Of a DNA stretch of 30,130 nt, positions 22,758 to 30,130 are shown in pieces. Made by a program: the position numbers and the translations under genes. The notes under the pieces were generated by a model that saw only the letters and a program-made list of their open reading frames with translations, made no database searches and had not been told where the DNA came from. The DNA lies in NCBI GenBank assembly GCA_937967805.1, contig CALBTC010000487.1, positions 1 to 30,130 of the forward strand, in the 5' to 3' direction. The DNA is from an uncultured Anaerolineaceae bacterium (lineage in GTDB: Bacteria; Chloroflexota; Anaerolineae; Promineifilales; Promineifilaceae). Every line of letters begins with the position of its first letter. The first letter of the stretch is position 1.

Positions 22758-24158
22758 CTACTGCTTTCCTAACGCTTCGAGCATATCGGCCACTCTGGTG
22801 AACTTCACGCGGGGACGGCCCTGGGCTTCGCCTTTGGCCGTTTCCAGTTCATCCAGCTTCAACCAATCTTCGTACGACACGTATTTGGGCTGCTTTTCCT
22901 TAACGAGCCGGGTGGCAGCCTCCAGTTCGGGATGGGCGGGGGAGAGAACCTTACCGGCAGCCAAATCTTCTAACATGCATTCGGCCGTTTCCGCCGCGTC
23001 TGGTTTGTTCGTGCCGATCACACCAGTTGGTCCACGCTTAATCCAGCCGGCAGTGTACTCACCCAAAACAGGCTCGTCGTTGTCTGGATTCAACACGCGT
23101 CCCATCTCGTTTAAGATGACGCCCCACCGTTCGTGGAATGGCACGTCAGGAATAGGCACGCCGCGGTAGCCAATTGACCGGAAAACAAGGCCAACCGGAA
23201 TTTCCTCAAAATTCTCGGTCGCCCGCGGGCGCATCGTGCCGCTTTCCGTCTGGTACAGCTCATTTTTCACCAGCTTCATGGCCACAACCTCACCGGCATC
23301 GTTACCGATTAGTTCAGTTGGCGAAACCAGGAAGCGAATTGTCAATCGTTTTGGTTTACCTTCCGGCTCGCGTTCGGCCAGTTTCTGAATAATCTCAATG
23401 TTGCGCATCGTGCCGCGGTCAGCATCGGCCAGACCGGCCTGGCTAAGCGGATCAAGTTCGGCTTCCTCAGGCAGCACAATCGTGTCTGCCCCCTCCATTT
23501 CGCCCAGCTCCTTGGCTTCCGGTGGGGTAAAAGCCGCCTGTGCCGGACCGCGCCGACCCAGCATGTATACTTCTTTTACATTGCTCTGGCTCAACTGCTC
23601 CAGCGCATAATCAGCAATGTCTGTTTCCATCAATTCTTTACGCGTACGGCATAAAATGCGGGCCACGTCTACGGCCACGTTACCGATGCCGATCACCGCC
23701 ACGCTCTCCTGCGACAAATCAAACTCACAATCGCGAAAGTCTGGATGGCCATTGTACCAGGCGACAAACTCTGTGGCGGGATGGCTGTTCTTTAGTTCAA
23801 TGCCGGGTATGTCCAGGTAGCGATCGGTTTGCGCCCCGGTTGAATAGACAATTTGATGGTAGTGCCGGCGCAAATCGGCCACCGTCACATCTGTGCCCAG
23901 TTCTACGTTGCCAAAAAAGCGAAACTGCGGCTTGGCGGCCAATCGATCAAATACTTTGGTAACGGATTTGATTTTTTGATGATCTGGGGCGACCCCGTTG
24001 CGCACCAGGCCAAAGGGGGTTGGCAGGCGGTCATACATATCGACCGTGATGTGCAAATTTTTCTCTTTGAACAGGCGTTCGGCCGTATAAAAACCAGCCG
24101 GACCCGCGCCCACAATAGCGACACGTAGTGGGTTCGTGTCGCTGCCGATTTGAGTCAT
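22758..24158 (-). CDS. FprA-type NADPH:ferredoxin oxidoreductase (adrenodoxin-reductase family)
   Basis: This 466-aa FAD enzyme passes electrons between NADPH and ferredoxin in the cytoplasm. The N-terminal FAD fingerprint VAIVGAGPAGFYTAE (about 13-27) is followed by the family phrase YDRLPTPFGLVRNGVAPDH. The NADP-binding motif is VAVIGIGNVAVDVARIL, and the C-terminal FAD contact is GPTGVIGTNKPDAAETA. The order and length match mycobacterial FprA and mitochondrial adrenodoxin reductase. Start ATG 24158 has TAAGGAG upstream. It lies 18 bases after the CBS-pair gene and two bases before rnhA, so the three are probably one transcript. Confidence 0.94.
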   Translation of the reverse strand: MTQIGSDTNPLRVAIVGAGPAGFYTAERLFKEKNLHITVDMYDRLPTPFGLVRNGVAPDHQKIKSVTKVFDRLAAKPQFRFFGNVELGTDVTVADLRRHYHQIVYSTGAQTDRYLDIPGIELKNSHPATEFVAWYNGHPDFRDCEFDLSQESVAVIGIGNVAVDVARILCRTRKELMETDIADYALEQLSQSNVKEVYMLGRRGPAQAAFTPPEAKELGEMEGADTIVLPEEAELDPLSQAGLADADRGTMRNIEIIQKLAEREPEGKPKRLTIRFLVSPTELIGNDAGEVVAMKLVKNELYQTESGTMRPRATENFEEIPVGLVFRSIGYRGVPIPDVPFHERWGVILNEMGRVLNPDNDEPVLGEYTAGWIKRGPTGVIGTNKPDAAETAECMLEDLAAGKVLSPAHPELEAATRLVKEKQPKYVSYEDWLKLDELETAKGEAQGRPRVKFTRVADMLEALGKQ

Positions 24159-24176
24159 ACTGTTACTCCTTAAATG

Positions 24177-24611
24177 CTATTGATCAGTGGCTAAAATTTG
24201 TGTTTCCAGCGTATCGATCTGCCCGTGATAATAATCACGCTGCGCTTTCAACACGTCTCCAATAGAAATCATCCCCAGCAGCTTACCCTCTTCCATGACC
24301 GGCATGTGCCGAAAACGACGCTCGGTCATTACATGGGCCACGGACATCAGATCATCTTGCGGCACACAGGTAGTCACTTCGGCCGTCATAATGCTTTTTA
24401 CCGGCTGAGAAAGCAGATTCTCCTGATGGTTTAACTGACGTACAACGTCCCGCTCAGAAATTATCCCTGCCAGTTTACCCGCGTCGTCAAGTGCAATAAC
24501 TGCGCCAATGTTATGTTGTTCAAGCAGCGCGACAGCGTCTTGAATCGGTTGTTCTGGGGCAATGGTGATTAGTTTATTCCCTTTGGTAGCTAAAATTGTA
24601 CTGACTTTCAT
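24177..24611 (-). CDS. CBS-pair domain protein
   Basis: The protein has 144 residues and consists of two CBS motifs (about 5-60 and 70-130), which together bind adenine nucleotides and act as an energy or ligand sensor in other proteins. The phrases GIISERDVVRQL and RFRHMPVMEEGKLLGMISIGDVL are typical of stand-alone bacterial CBS-pair proteins. I use ATG 24611, which has AGGAG seven bases upstream; a GTG immediately before it is possible. It starts 14 bases after the stop of the LysM gene, so read-through from there is likely. Confidence 0.93.
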   Translation of the reverse strand: MKVSTILATKGNKLITIAPEQPIQDAVALLEQHNIGAVIALDDAGKLAGIISERDVVRQLNHQENLLSQPVKSIMTAEVTTCVPQDDLMSVAHVMTERRFRHMPVMEEGKLLGMISIGDVLKAQRDYYHGQIDTLETQILATDQ

Positions 24612-24625
24612 CACGTATCTCCTAC

Positions 24626-26023
24626 TTAGTTCATCACGTCACCGAGCAGGGGACAGGCCGGGCAGCTGCCGTCCGGGCGAATGATAGCATAACCCGCTTG
24701 CGGATCCCCGTCTGGTTCGTATTTGATGAAATCTAAATTAAACACAATCGCTAAACGAATATAGTTGCTGTTGGCGGCAATTTGGGTTGCTTCGGCCAGC
24801 CAGGTGGCGTGTTCATTCAGGCTGGTGCCCGCGGCCCAGCTAAAACCGGGGGGTAAGCCATTAAAACCTTCGGCTGTCAGATAGCCAAACTCTGTCAGGC
24901 ATAAATCTCGGGTTCCGTTAAACGTATTGCGGTAGAGGTTAAGGGTGGGCATAAAATACCAACTGTAATGCCGGTCGCCGGGGTCGGCCGGATGGCCGGA
25001 GGTGGCGCTGGGGGATGTGGCTCCGGCATTGTAATGCACGCCGACGCAGTCGAGATAGTTAGCGGCTCCGGCATTGCGCATACCGGCAAGGTAACGGCCG
25101 TCTGACCAGGCGTTGGTAGAATTGTCGAAACCGGTAGGAGCCAGTGCCCCGGATATGACCAAAATGTTAGAATCGACGGCTTTGATAGCCGTGTACGCTG
25201 GAGCCAACATGTTGTGCACGTAAGAAGTGGGGCTGATCTGCCCGGCCGGCCATTCAAAATCGATGTTCATCTCGTTCCAAATTTCTATGCCATCTGGCCC
25301 CAGTTCAGCCACCTGCTTCACAAAATCAATGTAGCCCAGGAAATCAATGCTGTTGGCGCCTGGATACGGCGTGTCCCCCGCCACGGTAACCAGAATTTTG
25401 AATCCTTCATTGTGGGCTGAATTGATGATCGACTCCAGGTTGGCCAGCGTGTCTTCCGAGGGCCATTTGTATTGGTACTTTATCCAGGTCATGCCAGCCT
25501 CCTCCAGACGGGCTTTGTTGTTCAGGTTCAGCGTTTGGGCACCGAGGGCAAAACCTTCATTTGGGGGTGGCGGTGCCGTGGTTGGCACCGGGCCACTGCC
25601 GGGGATGGTCAGGCGCTGCCCGACATAAATAAAGTTAACGTTGCTAATACTGTTAGCCTGGGCAATGGCCGCCACCGTTGTATTAAAGCGGCGGGCAATG
25701 GCAGAAAGGGTATCTCCGGCCCGAACGATGTAGATTTGGCCGCCGGTGGGTGGTGGTGTTGATGTCGGCGTGGTGCCCGGTGGTGGCGTGGGCGTTGCGT
25801 CTCCGGTAGGAATTTCCAAATCCTGGCCCACGTAGATGAGGTTAGGGTTGGTGATTTGGGGATTGGCCTGGAGAATGGTGGAAATGCTGGTGCCAAAACG
25901 GCGGGCAATACCCGTAAGCGTGTCCCCCCAGGTAACACGGTAAGTGAGGGCCGAGGCTATGGTGATGGTGAGGATCAATAACACCAACGCCAAAACAGGG
26001 GCAAACCAACGCGATCTTTTCAT
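24626..26023 (-). CDS. Secreted LysM protein with glycoside-hydrolase-like barrel
   Basis: The protein has 465 residues. An N-terminal hydrophobic segment (about 6-25) acts as signal peptide or anchor. Two LysM domains follow (about 27-72 and 97-141, each with GDTL--IARRF), joined by Thr/Pro linkers; LysM binds peptidoglycan or chitin-like glycans. Residues about 155-460 form a TIM barrel with EIWNEMN (Glu251, candidate acid/base) and LCLTEFGY (Glu378, candidate nucleophile), the clan GH-A pattern seen in GH5 and GH39 relatives. The substrate is not predictable. ATG 26023 is chosen because AGGAG lies seven bases upstream; a TTG at 26029 is too close. It has its own promoter. Confidence 0.88.
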   Translation of the reverse strand: MKRSRWFAPVLALVLLILTITIASALTYRVTWGDTLTGIARRFGTSISTILQANPQITNPNLIYVGQDLEIPTGDATPTPPPGTTPTSTPPPTGGQIYIVRAGDTLSAIARRFNTTVAAIAQANSISNVNFIYVGQRLTIPGSGPVPTTAPPPPNEGFALGAQTLNLNNKARLEEAGMTWIKYQYKWPSEDTLANLESIINSAHNEGFKILVTVAGDTPYPGANSIDFLGYIDFVKQVAELGPDGIEIWNEMNIDFEWPAGQISPTSYVHNMLAPAYTAIKAVDSNILVISGALAPTGFDNSTNAWSDGRYLAGMRNAGAANYLDCVGVHYNAGATSPSATSGHPADPGDRHYSWYFMPTLNLYRNTFNGTRDLCLTEFGYLTAEGFNGLPPGFSWAAGTSLNEHATWLAEATQIAANSNYIRLAIVFNLDFIKYEPDGDPQAGYAIIRPDGSCPACPLLGDVMN

Positions 26024-26079
26024 TGTCAAACTCCTGGTGAAACGACAGACGGCCTGCCGACAACAAGCTAACTATTCCC

Positions 26080-26107
26080 ATTATAAACAGAGATGACATA
26101 AACACAA
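26080..26107 (-). promoter_or_regulatory. Promoter of the LysM gene
   Basis: On the minus strand TTGTGT (26107-26102) and a perfect TATAAT (26085-26080) are 16 bases apart. The predicted start near 26073 gives a leader of about 50 bases. Confidence 0.55.
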
Positions 26108-26133
26108 GCTGACCAAAAACGAAGACGCCATCA

Positions 26134-28467
26134 CTATGAAATAATTTGGCGATCACGAACGGCCGTAAACGCATCAAAAATATGTGCTTTGCGCCTGCCG
26201 TCAGCCGTCACAATCCCCGCGTTTTCCATATTGTCTGACCAGGCGAACCAGATGATCACCGGCACTTGGGCAGCATGTGCGCCAGCCACCATGGTATACA
26301 TATCGCGCAGATATTTGGCAATTGCCGGATAATGCTGCTCGCCAATGGGATTGGCGTGACCCGGTATGCCAATCTCCGTGATCCATAACGGCTTATCGGG
26401 AACCGCCCGCTTGAAAATGGCAAAAACATCATCCAATGTGCCGAAGGACCAGTCAGGAAACGGCCGTTCGATGGGCCAACGGCCGTAGGGATGAATGCCA
26501 ATCGCATCAACCGGCAAATCACCACCCAACGCCTGCCGGCAGGCGCGTACATAAGCAGCCGCCTGATCCGGCCCTGTAGACAACCCACCAAAAACTATAG
26601 GCGACTTCGGCGAGGCAGCCCGGATCGCCCGCGCTGCCCGGCTTAGGATAACCGCAAAATGCTCCGGTGGCACGTGAACCGAAACCCAGGGTGTCTCTGG
26701 ATTATCCCCTTCATTCCATATCTGGTAAGCGACTTTTTCGCCCAAATGGGCGTAGTGCGCCGCTATCTCACCGGCGGCGCCGGCAAATTTGTCGGCATAT
26801 TGGTTCACCAAACTGGCCCAGTTGTTGTGCGGCCAGGGGGCTTCGTTCCCCGCCACCGTTTGCTGGTTGAGAACCAGTAACGAACCAACATCCTGATTGG
26901 CATACCCCTGAATGATCGGGTCATATTCAGCAAAGCCGGCGGAAACTGTACGGCGTTTGTCAGCGGCTTTGTACGGAAACCGCACCCAATTTAACCCCCT
27001 GAGCACACCATCGTGCAAAGGATTGCTCTGCGGTGCATCCGGATTGATGTTCATCCCGGCTGCTAACGTCTGGGTGTCGGTGCGCGTTACTTTTCTTGTG
27101 GTTTCTTTCGGTTCTGGTTTTGGCGCTGCCTGTTCCGCAATGACAAAATCAGTAGAGACGTAGCCTGTCTCGCCCCCAGCCTCTACCTCATACCATTGGC
27201 GGCTCATGGCCGGGTTGTGGTCGTCCACGGTGCCCAAGATTTTCAGCCGCATGCCGTTTTCCAACATTATCTTGACACTGCTTTCGCCCCCATCTGTGGC
27301 CGGTTCTGAACGTAAATTTAAGCCATATTGTGAATTGACCGTTCCCCATACAGCCTTGATCTCAGTTGTTTCGCTGTGGTGCTTGCCGGTGACCACGATC
27401 GGTTTGTCTTCAGTTTCTTTGGGTTCAGCCTGGGTGGGGATGTCTAGAGGGCCATTAGGCTGGGGATCTGGAAAGCGCCATTCAAGGGTATTGCGGGTCA
27501 CGGGTTCCAGCAGCCGCACGGTGTCATTGTTGATCCTTGAGGAGTTATTGTACGGTCCGAGATACCAGGTGAAGGCACCTAGAATTTGGGGATGCCGGGC
27601 GTAGATTTCGGCTACCTGACGAATGTGGCGGATGCCGACTTCTGGTGGTGGCGTCCGATCATGTTTCCAGCCCCATTCGCCAATAATAATGTTGGGGCGG
27701 GCAATGCCCATCTCATCACAGGCGCGGAACAGGTATTGAAAACGGCCGACTTTCGTCGGATACCCGGCCAAAATACCGCCTTTATCATCGCTGACTTCCC
27801 AGGAATATTCATGCAGGCCGACGCAAACTTGCTGCGGCCGTTCGGCGCACAATTGCAGGAACTTCTTCATGCCCGGCTGCTTCCAGGCATCCATATCTAC
27901 GCCATCCAGCTCTTTGATTTTTGGCTCGCCGCTGTTGGCCTGAGGCATGGCCACCTTGTAGCCTTCCCGGTTGGCCAGCAGAGCAAACTCGTAACAAAAT
28001 TCGCCCATCCAATCCCAGGCGTTCATGTCGTTAAACTGCGCTTCATCCACGGCGCGCTTGGCCCGCACTTCGTTGACGGGGAACCACCAGAGGTGCTCGC
28101 GGTATTTAGGCAGGTCAACTTTGCGCTCGATGACCGGCTTGAGCAGATTAAAATGTTTTTGCGCGGCTTCACCCGGATGCAGCATGTAGTCCGGCACGCT
28201 GTAATGCTCGACCGGCTTGTCATCCGGCTTGACGATGCGGTAGCCCAAGACGTGCGGCACTTTTGAGCCGTTCAGGATCAGGTTAAGCGCATCCATGATG
28301 CCGCCGTTGCCGTCGTTGCAGGCAACGGCCGCAGGAATTCCGGCCGCGTCCAGCTGGCGCACATAGTCACCGATGCCAAAGTTCCGCTGATTGCCGCCCG
28401 TGCCCACGGTGGTAGACATTCCACCGACTGATGAACCTAAAAACCCGATTTTGTTGTATGCTGACAT
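26134..28467 (-). CDS. Two glycoside-hydrolase-like barrels flanking an SH3b domain
   Basis: The protein has 777 residues. The N-terminal barrel (about 1-335) has FPVNEVRA (Glu133) and IIIGEWGWK (Glu264) as candidate catalytic acids. A linker leads to an SH3b domain (about 370-445, YGLNLRSEPATDGG then GYVSTDFV), a fold that often binds cell-wall glycan. The C-terminal barrel (about 465-770) has YQIWNEGDN (Glu586) and LWITEIG (Glu698), again the clan GH-A pattern, and resembles the barrel of the neighbouring LysM protein. No signal peptide is visible, although ATG 28467 is well supported by AGGAGGG, so secretion would need another route. Substrate unknown. It lies upstream of the LysM gene on the same strand. 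Confidence 0.85.
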   Translation of the reverse strand: MSAYNKIGFLGSSVGGMSTTVGTGGNQRNFGIGDYVRQLDAAGIPAAVACNDGNGGIMDALNLILNGSKVPHVLGYRIVKPDDKPVEHYSVPDYMLHPGEAAQKHFNLLKPVIERKVDLPKYREHLWWFPVNEVRAKRAVDEAQFNDMNAWDWMGEFCYEFALLANREGYKVAMPQANSGEPKIKELDGVDMDAWKQPGMKKFLQLCAERPQQVCVGLHEYSWEVSDDKGGILAGYPTKVGRFQYLFRACDEMGIARPNIIIGEWGWKHDRTPPPEVGIRHIRQVAEIYARHPQILGAFTWYLGPYNNSSRINNDTVRLLEPVTRNTLEWRFPDPQPNGPLDIPTQAEPKETEDKPIVVTGKHHSETTEIKAVWGTVNSQYGLNLRSEPATDGGESSVKIMLENGMRLKILGTVDDHNPAMSRQWYEVEAGGETGYVSTDFVIAEQAAPKPEPKETTRKVTRTDTQTLAAGMNINPDAPQSNPLHDGVLRGLNWVRFPYKAADKRRTVSAGFAEYDPIIQGYANQDVGSLLVLNQQTVAGNEAPWPHNNWASLVNQYADKFAGAAGEIAAHYAHLGEKVAYQIWNEGDNPETPWVSVHVPPEHFAVILSRAARAIRAASPKSPIVFGGLSTGPDQAAAYVRACRQALGGDLPVDAIGIHPYGRWPIERPFPDWSFGTLDDVFAIFKRAVPDKPLWITEIGIPGHANPIGEQHYPAIAKYLRDMYTMVAGAHAAQVPVIIWFAWSDNMENAGIVTADGRRKAHIFDAFTAVRDRQIIS

Positions 28468-28601
28468 GAAACCCTCCTAAAAAATATACAGATACGATTA
28501 ATTATTCTGAAGGTGTTACTGAACGGCCGTTTCTGCCGTACTAATTAAGACGAAATAAGTTTTGTCTATTCGCTCGGGCCGGACTCCGATACCTCGCTTT
28601 G

Positions 28602-30130
28602 TTAAGGCCCCAACCGGCGAACCGTTAATTCATACGTGCCGGGCTCACCGCCGAAGCCTCGCGTGTTGATGAAATATCGCCCATCCTCAGGTAAAGTGAT
28701 TTCGATGAGTGAATTGTAAGTCGTCCCATCGTAATCATCATTGCGGGTAATTTCCATAACGCCGGCATCATACAGCACTAATACAGTATCCAGCACACCG
28801 TCTGTTTCATTCATTTCAATGGCGATCGTCTCACCTTCATTCCCGGTAAAAGACCATATCGGCTGCTCTACAGTGCTCCCTGCCACCGGTTCACCTATTT
28901 CTATCGTGGGAATCTCAATGGATTCCGCCCGAATAGTGTACTGTCCTTCCAACTCGCCGCTAACACTCGCCGTACGCAGATAATAACGCTGATTGGGTGC
29001 CACAAGTAAGATGACTTCAGCCGCGGAAGCATCTTCATCTGTCAACACGACGGCTTCAACTTGGTTGCCAAAGGCATCAAACGGGGTCAGATAGGGCGTG
29101 AACCTCGGTTGACCGATGGCTAACATACGGACGCGGATCAGCTCAGCCGTTTCAGCGCCTTCTGGCAACGACAGCAACCATAGCGGATCGCTCTCTAATC
29201 GTCCAGGCGTGCTTGTGTCGAGGACAATTGCGTCGATCGATTGCGGGTCAACTTCCGTAATGACTACGCTGTACCCCCCGGATGCCTGCCCCGCCGCATC
29301 TGAGATACGAAGGAAATAGTTTCCTGAAGCGGGGAGGATAAATATGGACAGCGTGGCGGTACGGCCGTCGGCCGACAGCTGGCTTGAAGTCAGGTAGATG
29401 TTCTCGGAATCAAATAGGTCAAAGGTGGGCAAGATGGACTCGTCAACGGCCGTCACTGCGACAGAAATGATTTGCTCGGCATCACCAGTGAACTGCCACG
29501 TCTGTACCTCAGCAAAATCTGCCGACTCTGTTTGCCCGAACGCCAGCGTGGGCGGCGTCGATCTGGTAAGCAAAAGCTCATAGGAACCTTCGGATTCCAC
29601 AAGACCTGAAGCCAGCAAGAAATAGGTTCCCGATTCATCAATGGCGAAATCTGAAAGGGTTGCCGTGGCGCTGCCCTCACTGCTGGCATCAGTTAACCGA
29701 TCACCTTGAGGATTGAGCAATAAGAGCCGCGGCCTTAAAGAGCTTTCAACGGCCGTCATGGTGATGCTGATAAAATCGCCCGCCTGGCCGGCAAAGGAGT
29801 AAAGCTCGATTTCTCCCGTAGCCGCAGATTGGGCAACGCCCGGTTCAATTCGCACCGGATCATTGTACAGGGATACGATAAGTTCATAAGGACCCGAGCT
29901 TTCGCCCTCGTAACCTGCCGCCCGCACATAGTACAAACCATCTTCGGGCACGCGATAGACCGTGATTTTCGAGTAATGACCTGGCAGATAATCATCTTCG
30001 GCTGCAATCACAAACCCATTCGAATCGAGCAAGCTTACATAGGGATCAAGCGGATTGACCGATTCATCATCAAACAGGCTCATTGCAATGGAAACAAAAT
30101 CCCCTTCTGCTGCTTCAAACTCCCACAGCT
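28602..30130 (-). CDS. PPC-repeat surface protein (N-terminus outside window)
   Basis: The frame is open to the right edge, so only the C-terminal 509 residues are seen. They consist of five repeats of about 90-115 residues (the first cut by the edge) of the pre-peptidase C-terminal (PPC) beta-sandwich type. Each starts with a W/Y-x-F phrase (WEFEAAEGDFVSI, YSFAGQAGDFISI, WQFTGDAEQIISV, WSFTGNEGETIAI) and ends with G(T/R/N)Y(F/Y)(L/V/I)-R-----GGYE-like strands. PPC modules are extracellular and usually sit in secreted proteases or surface proteins, so an upstream signal peptide is expected. The protein is very acidic. The stop at 28602 is 134 bases before the next gene on the strand. Three ACGGCCGT sites lie inside. 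Confidence 0.85.
   Translation of the reverse strand, partial: LWEFEAAEGDFVSIAMSLFDDESVNPLDPYVSLLDSNGFVIAAEDDYLPGHYSKITVYRVPEDGLYYVRAAGYEGESSGPYELIVSLYNDPVRIEPGVAQSAATGEIELYSFAGQAGDFISITMTAVESSLRPRLLLLNPQGDRLTDASSEGSATATLSDFAIDESGTYFLLASGLVESEGSYELLLTRSTPPTLAFGQTESADFAEVQTWQFTGDAEQIISVAVTAVDESILPTFDLFDSENIYLTSSQLSADGRTATLSIFILPASGNYFLRISDAAGQASGGYSVVITEVDPQSIDAIVLDTSTPGRLESDPLWLLSLPEGAETAELIRVRMLAIGQPRFTPYLTPFDAFGNQVEAVVLTDEDASAAEVILLVAPNQRYYLRTASVSGELEGQYTIRAESIEIPTIEIGEPVAGSTVEQPIWSFTGNEGETIAIEMNETDGVLDTVLVLYDAGVMEITRNDDYDGTTYNSLIEITLPEDGRYFINTRGFGGEPGTYELTVRRLGP

Noticed and set aside
27586..28266. A 226-codon open frame on the plus strand
   Set aside because: Antisense to the well-supported 777-aa glycosidase-like gene, with no Shine-Dalgarno or domain.

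Overview
The window looks like a chromosomal segment from an uncultured Chloroflexota bacterium, probably in or near Anaerolineae / Caldilineae / Ardenticatenia. That assignment is an inference from gene types: a BTAD-AAA regulator fused to a solute-binding domain, a CpXC-domain protein, LysM and pre-peptidase (PPC) surface proteins, an FprA-type ferredoxin reductase, a GAF/PAS histidine kinase and GNAT/cNMP-binding proteins. It is also suggested by moderate GC and a very frequent octamer palindrome. ACGGCCGT occurs 34 times by hand count in 30.1 kb, where about 0.5 is expected by chance. It lies in genes on both strands and in intergenic DNA, much like the cyanobacterial HIP1 repeat.

Layout. 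Bases 2-1800 (+): the end of a metallo-beta-lactamase-fold hydrolase, overlapping by one base a secreted lipoprotein. Bases 1924-5649 (+): a very large regulator joining a BTAD/SARP-like module, an AAA ATPase, a helical region and an OppA-type peptide-binding domain. Bases 5836-7484 (+): a 65-aa protein, the 5' stump of a DinB-like gene, and an AT-rich two-gene cassette (DUF2589 protein plus partner) that begins just after the stump breaks off. Bases 7662-10583 (-): a tight AAA-ATPase / glycerophosphodiesterase / lipid-kinase operon. Then pyruvate kinase (-), and lipB plus lipA for lipoate attachment and synthesis (-). A CpXC-domain protein and a soluble sensor histidine kinase (-) end at a divergent intergenic region of 327 bases.

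Bases 17647-19242 (+): a GNAT acetyltransferase fused to a cyclic-nucleotide-binding fold. It converges on a membrane-anchored four-repeat Ala-rich protein (-) across an intrinsic terminator. A tRNA-Leu(CAG) gene with its own promoter and terminator follows (-). A stand-alone cNMP-binding protein and a 77-aa protein come next (+). The final block is entirely on the minus strand. It contains a tandem-duplicated RNase HI, an FprA-type NADPH-ferredoxin reductase, a CBS-pair protein, a LysM glycosidase-like protein, a 777-aa protein with two glycosidase-like barrels around an SH3b domain, and the C-terminal part of a PPC-repeat protein that runs off the right edge.

How they fit together. Most of the window is ordinary housekeeping and signalling. 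The pieces that deserve attention are the iterated palindrome, the regulator/solute-binding fusion, the DUF2589 cassette next to a broken gene, the pair of cNMP-fold proteins of which only one keeps the phosphate-binding Arg, the RNase HI with a degenerate second half, and the cluster of cell-surface glycan proteins at the right end. I saw no CRISPR array, phage genes, transposase or rRNA.
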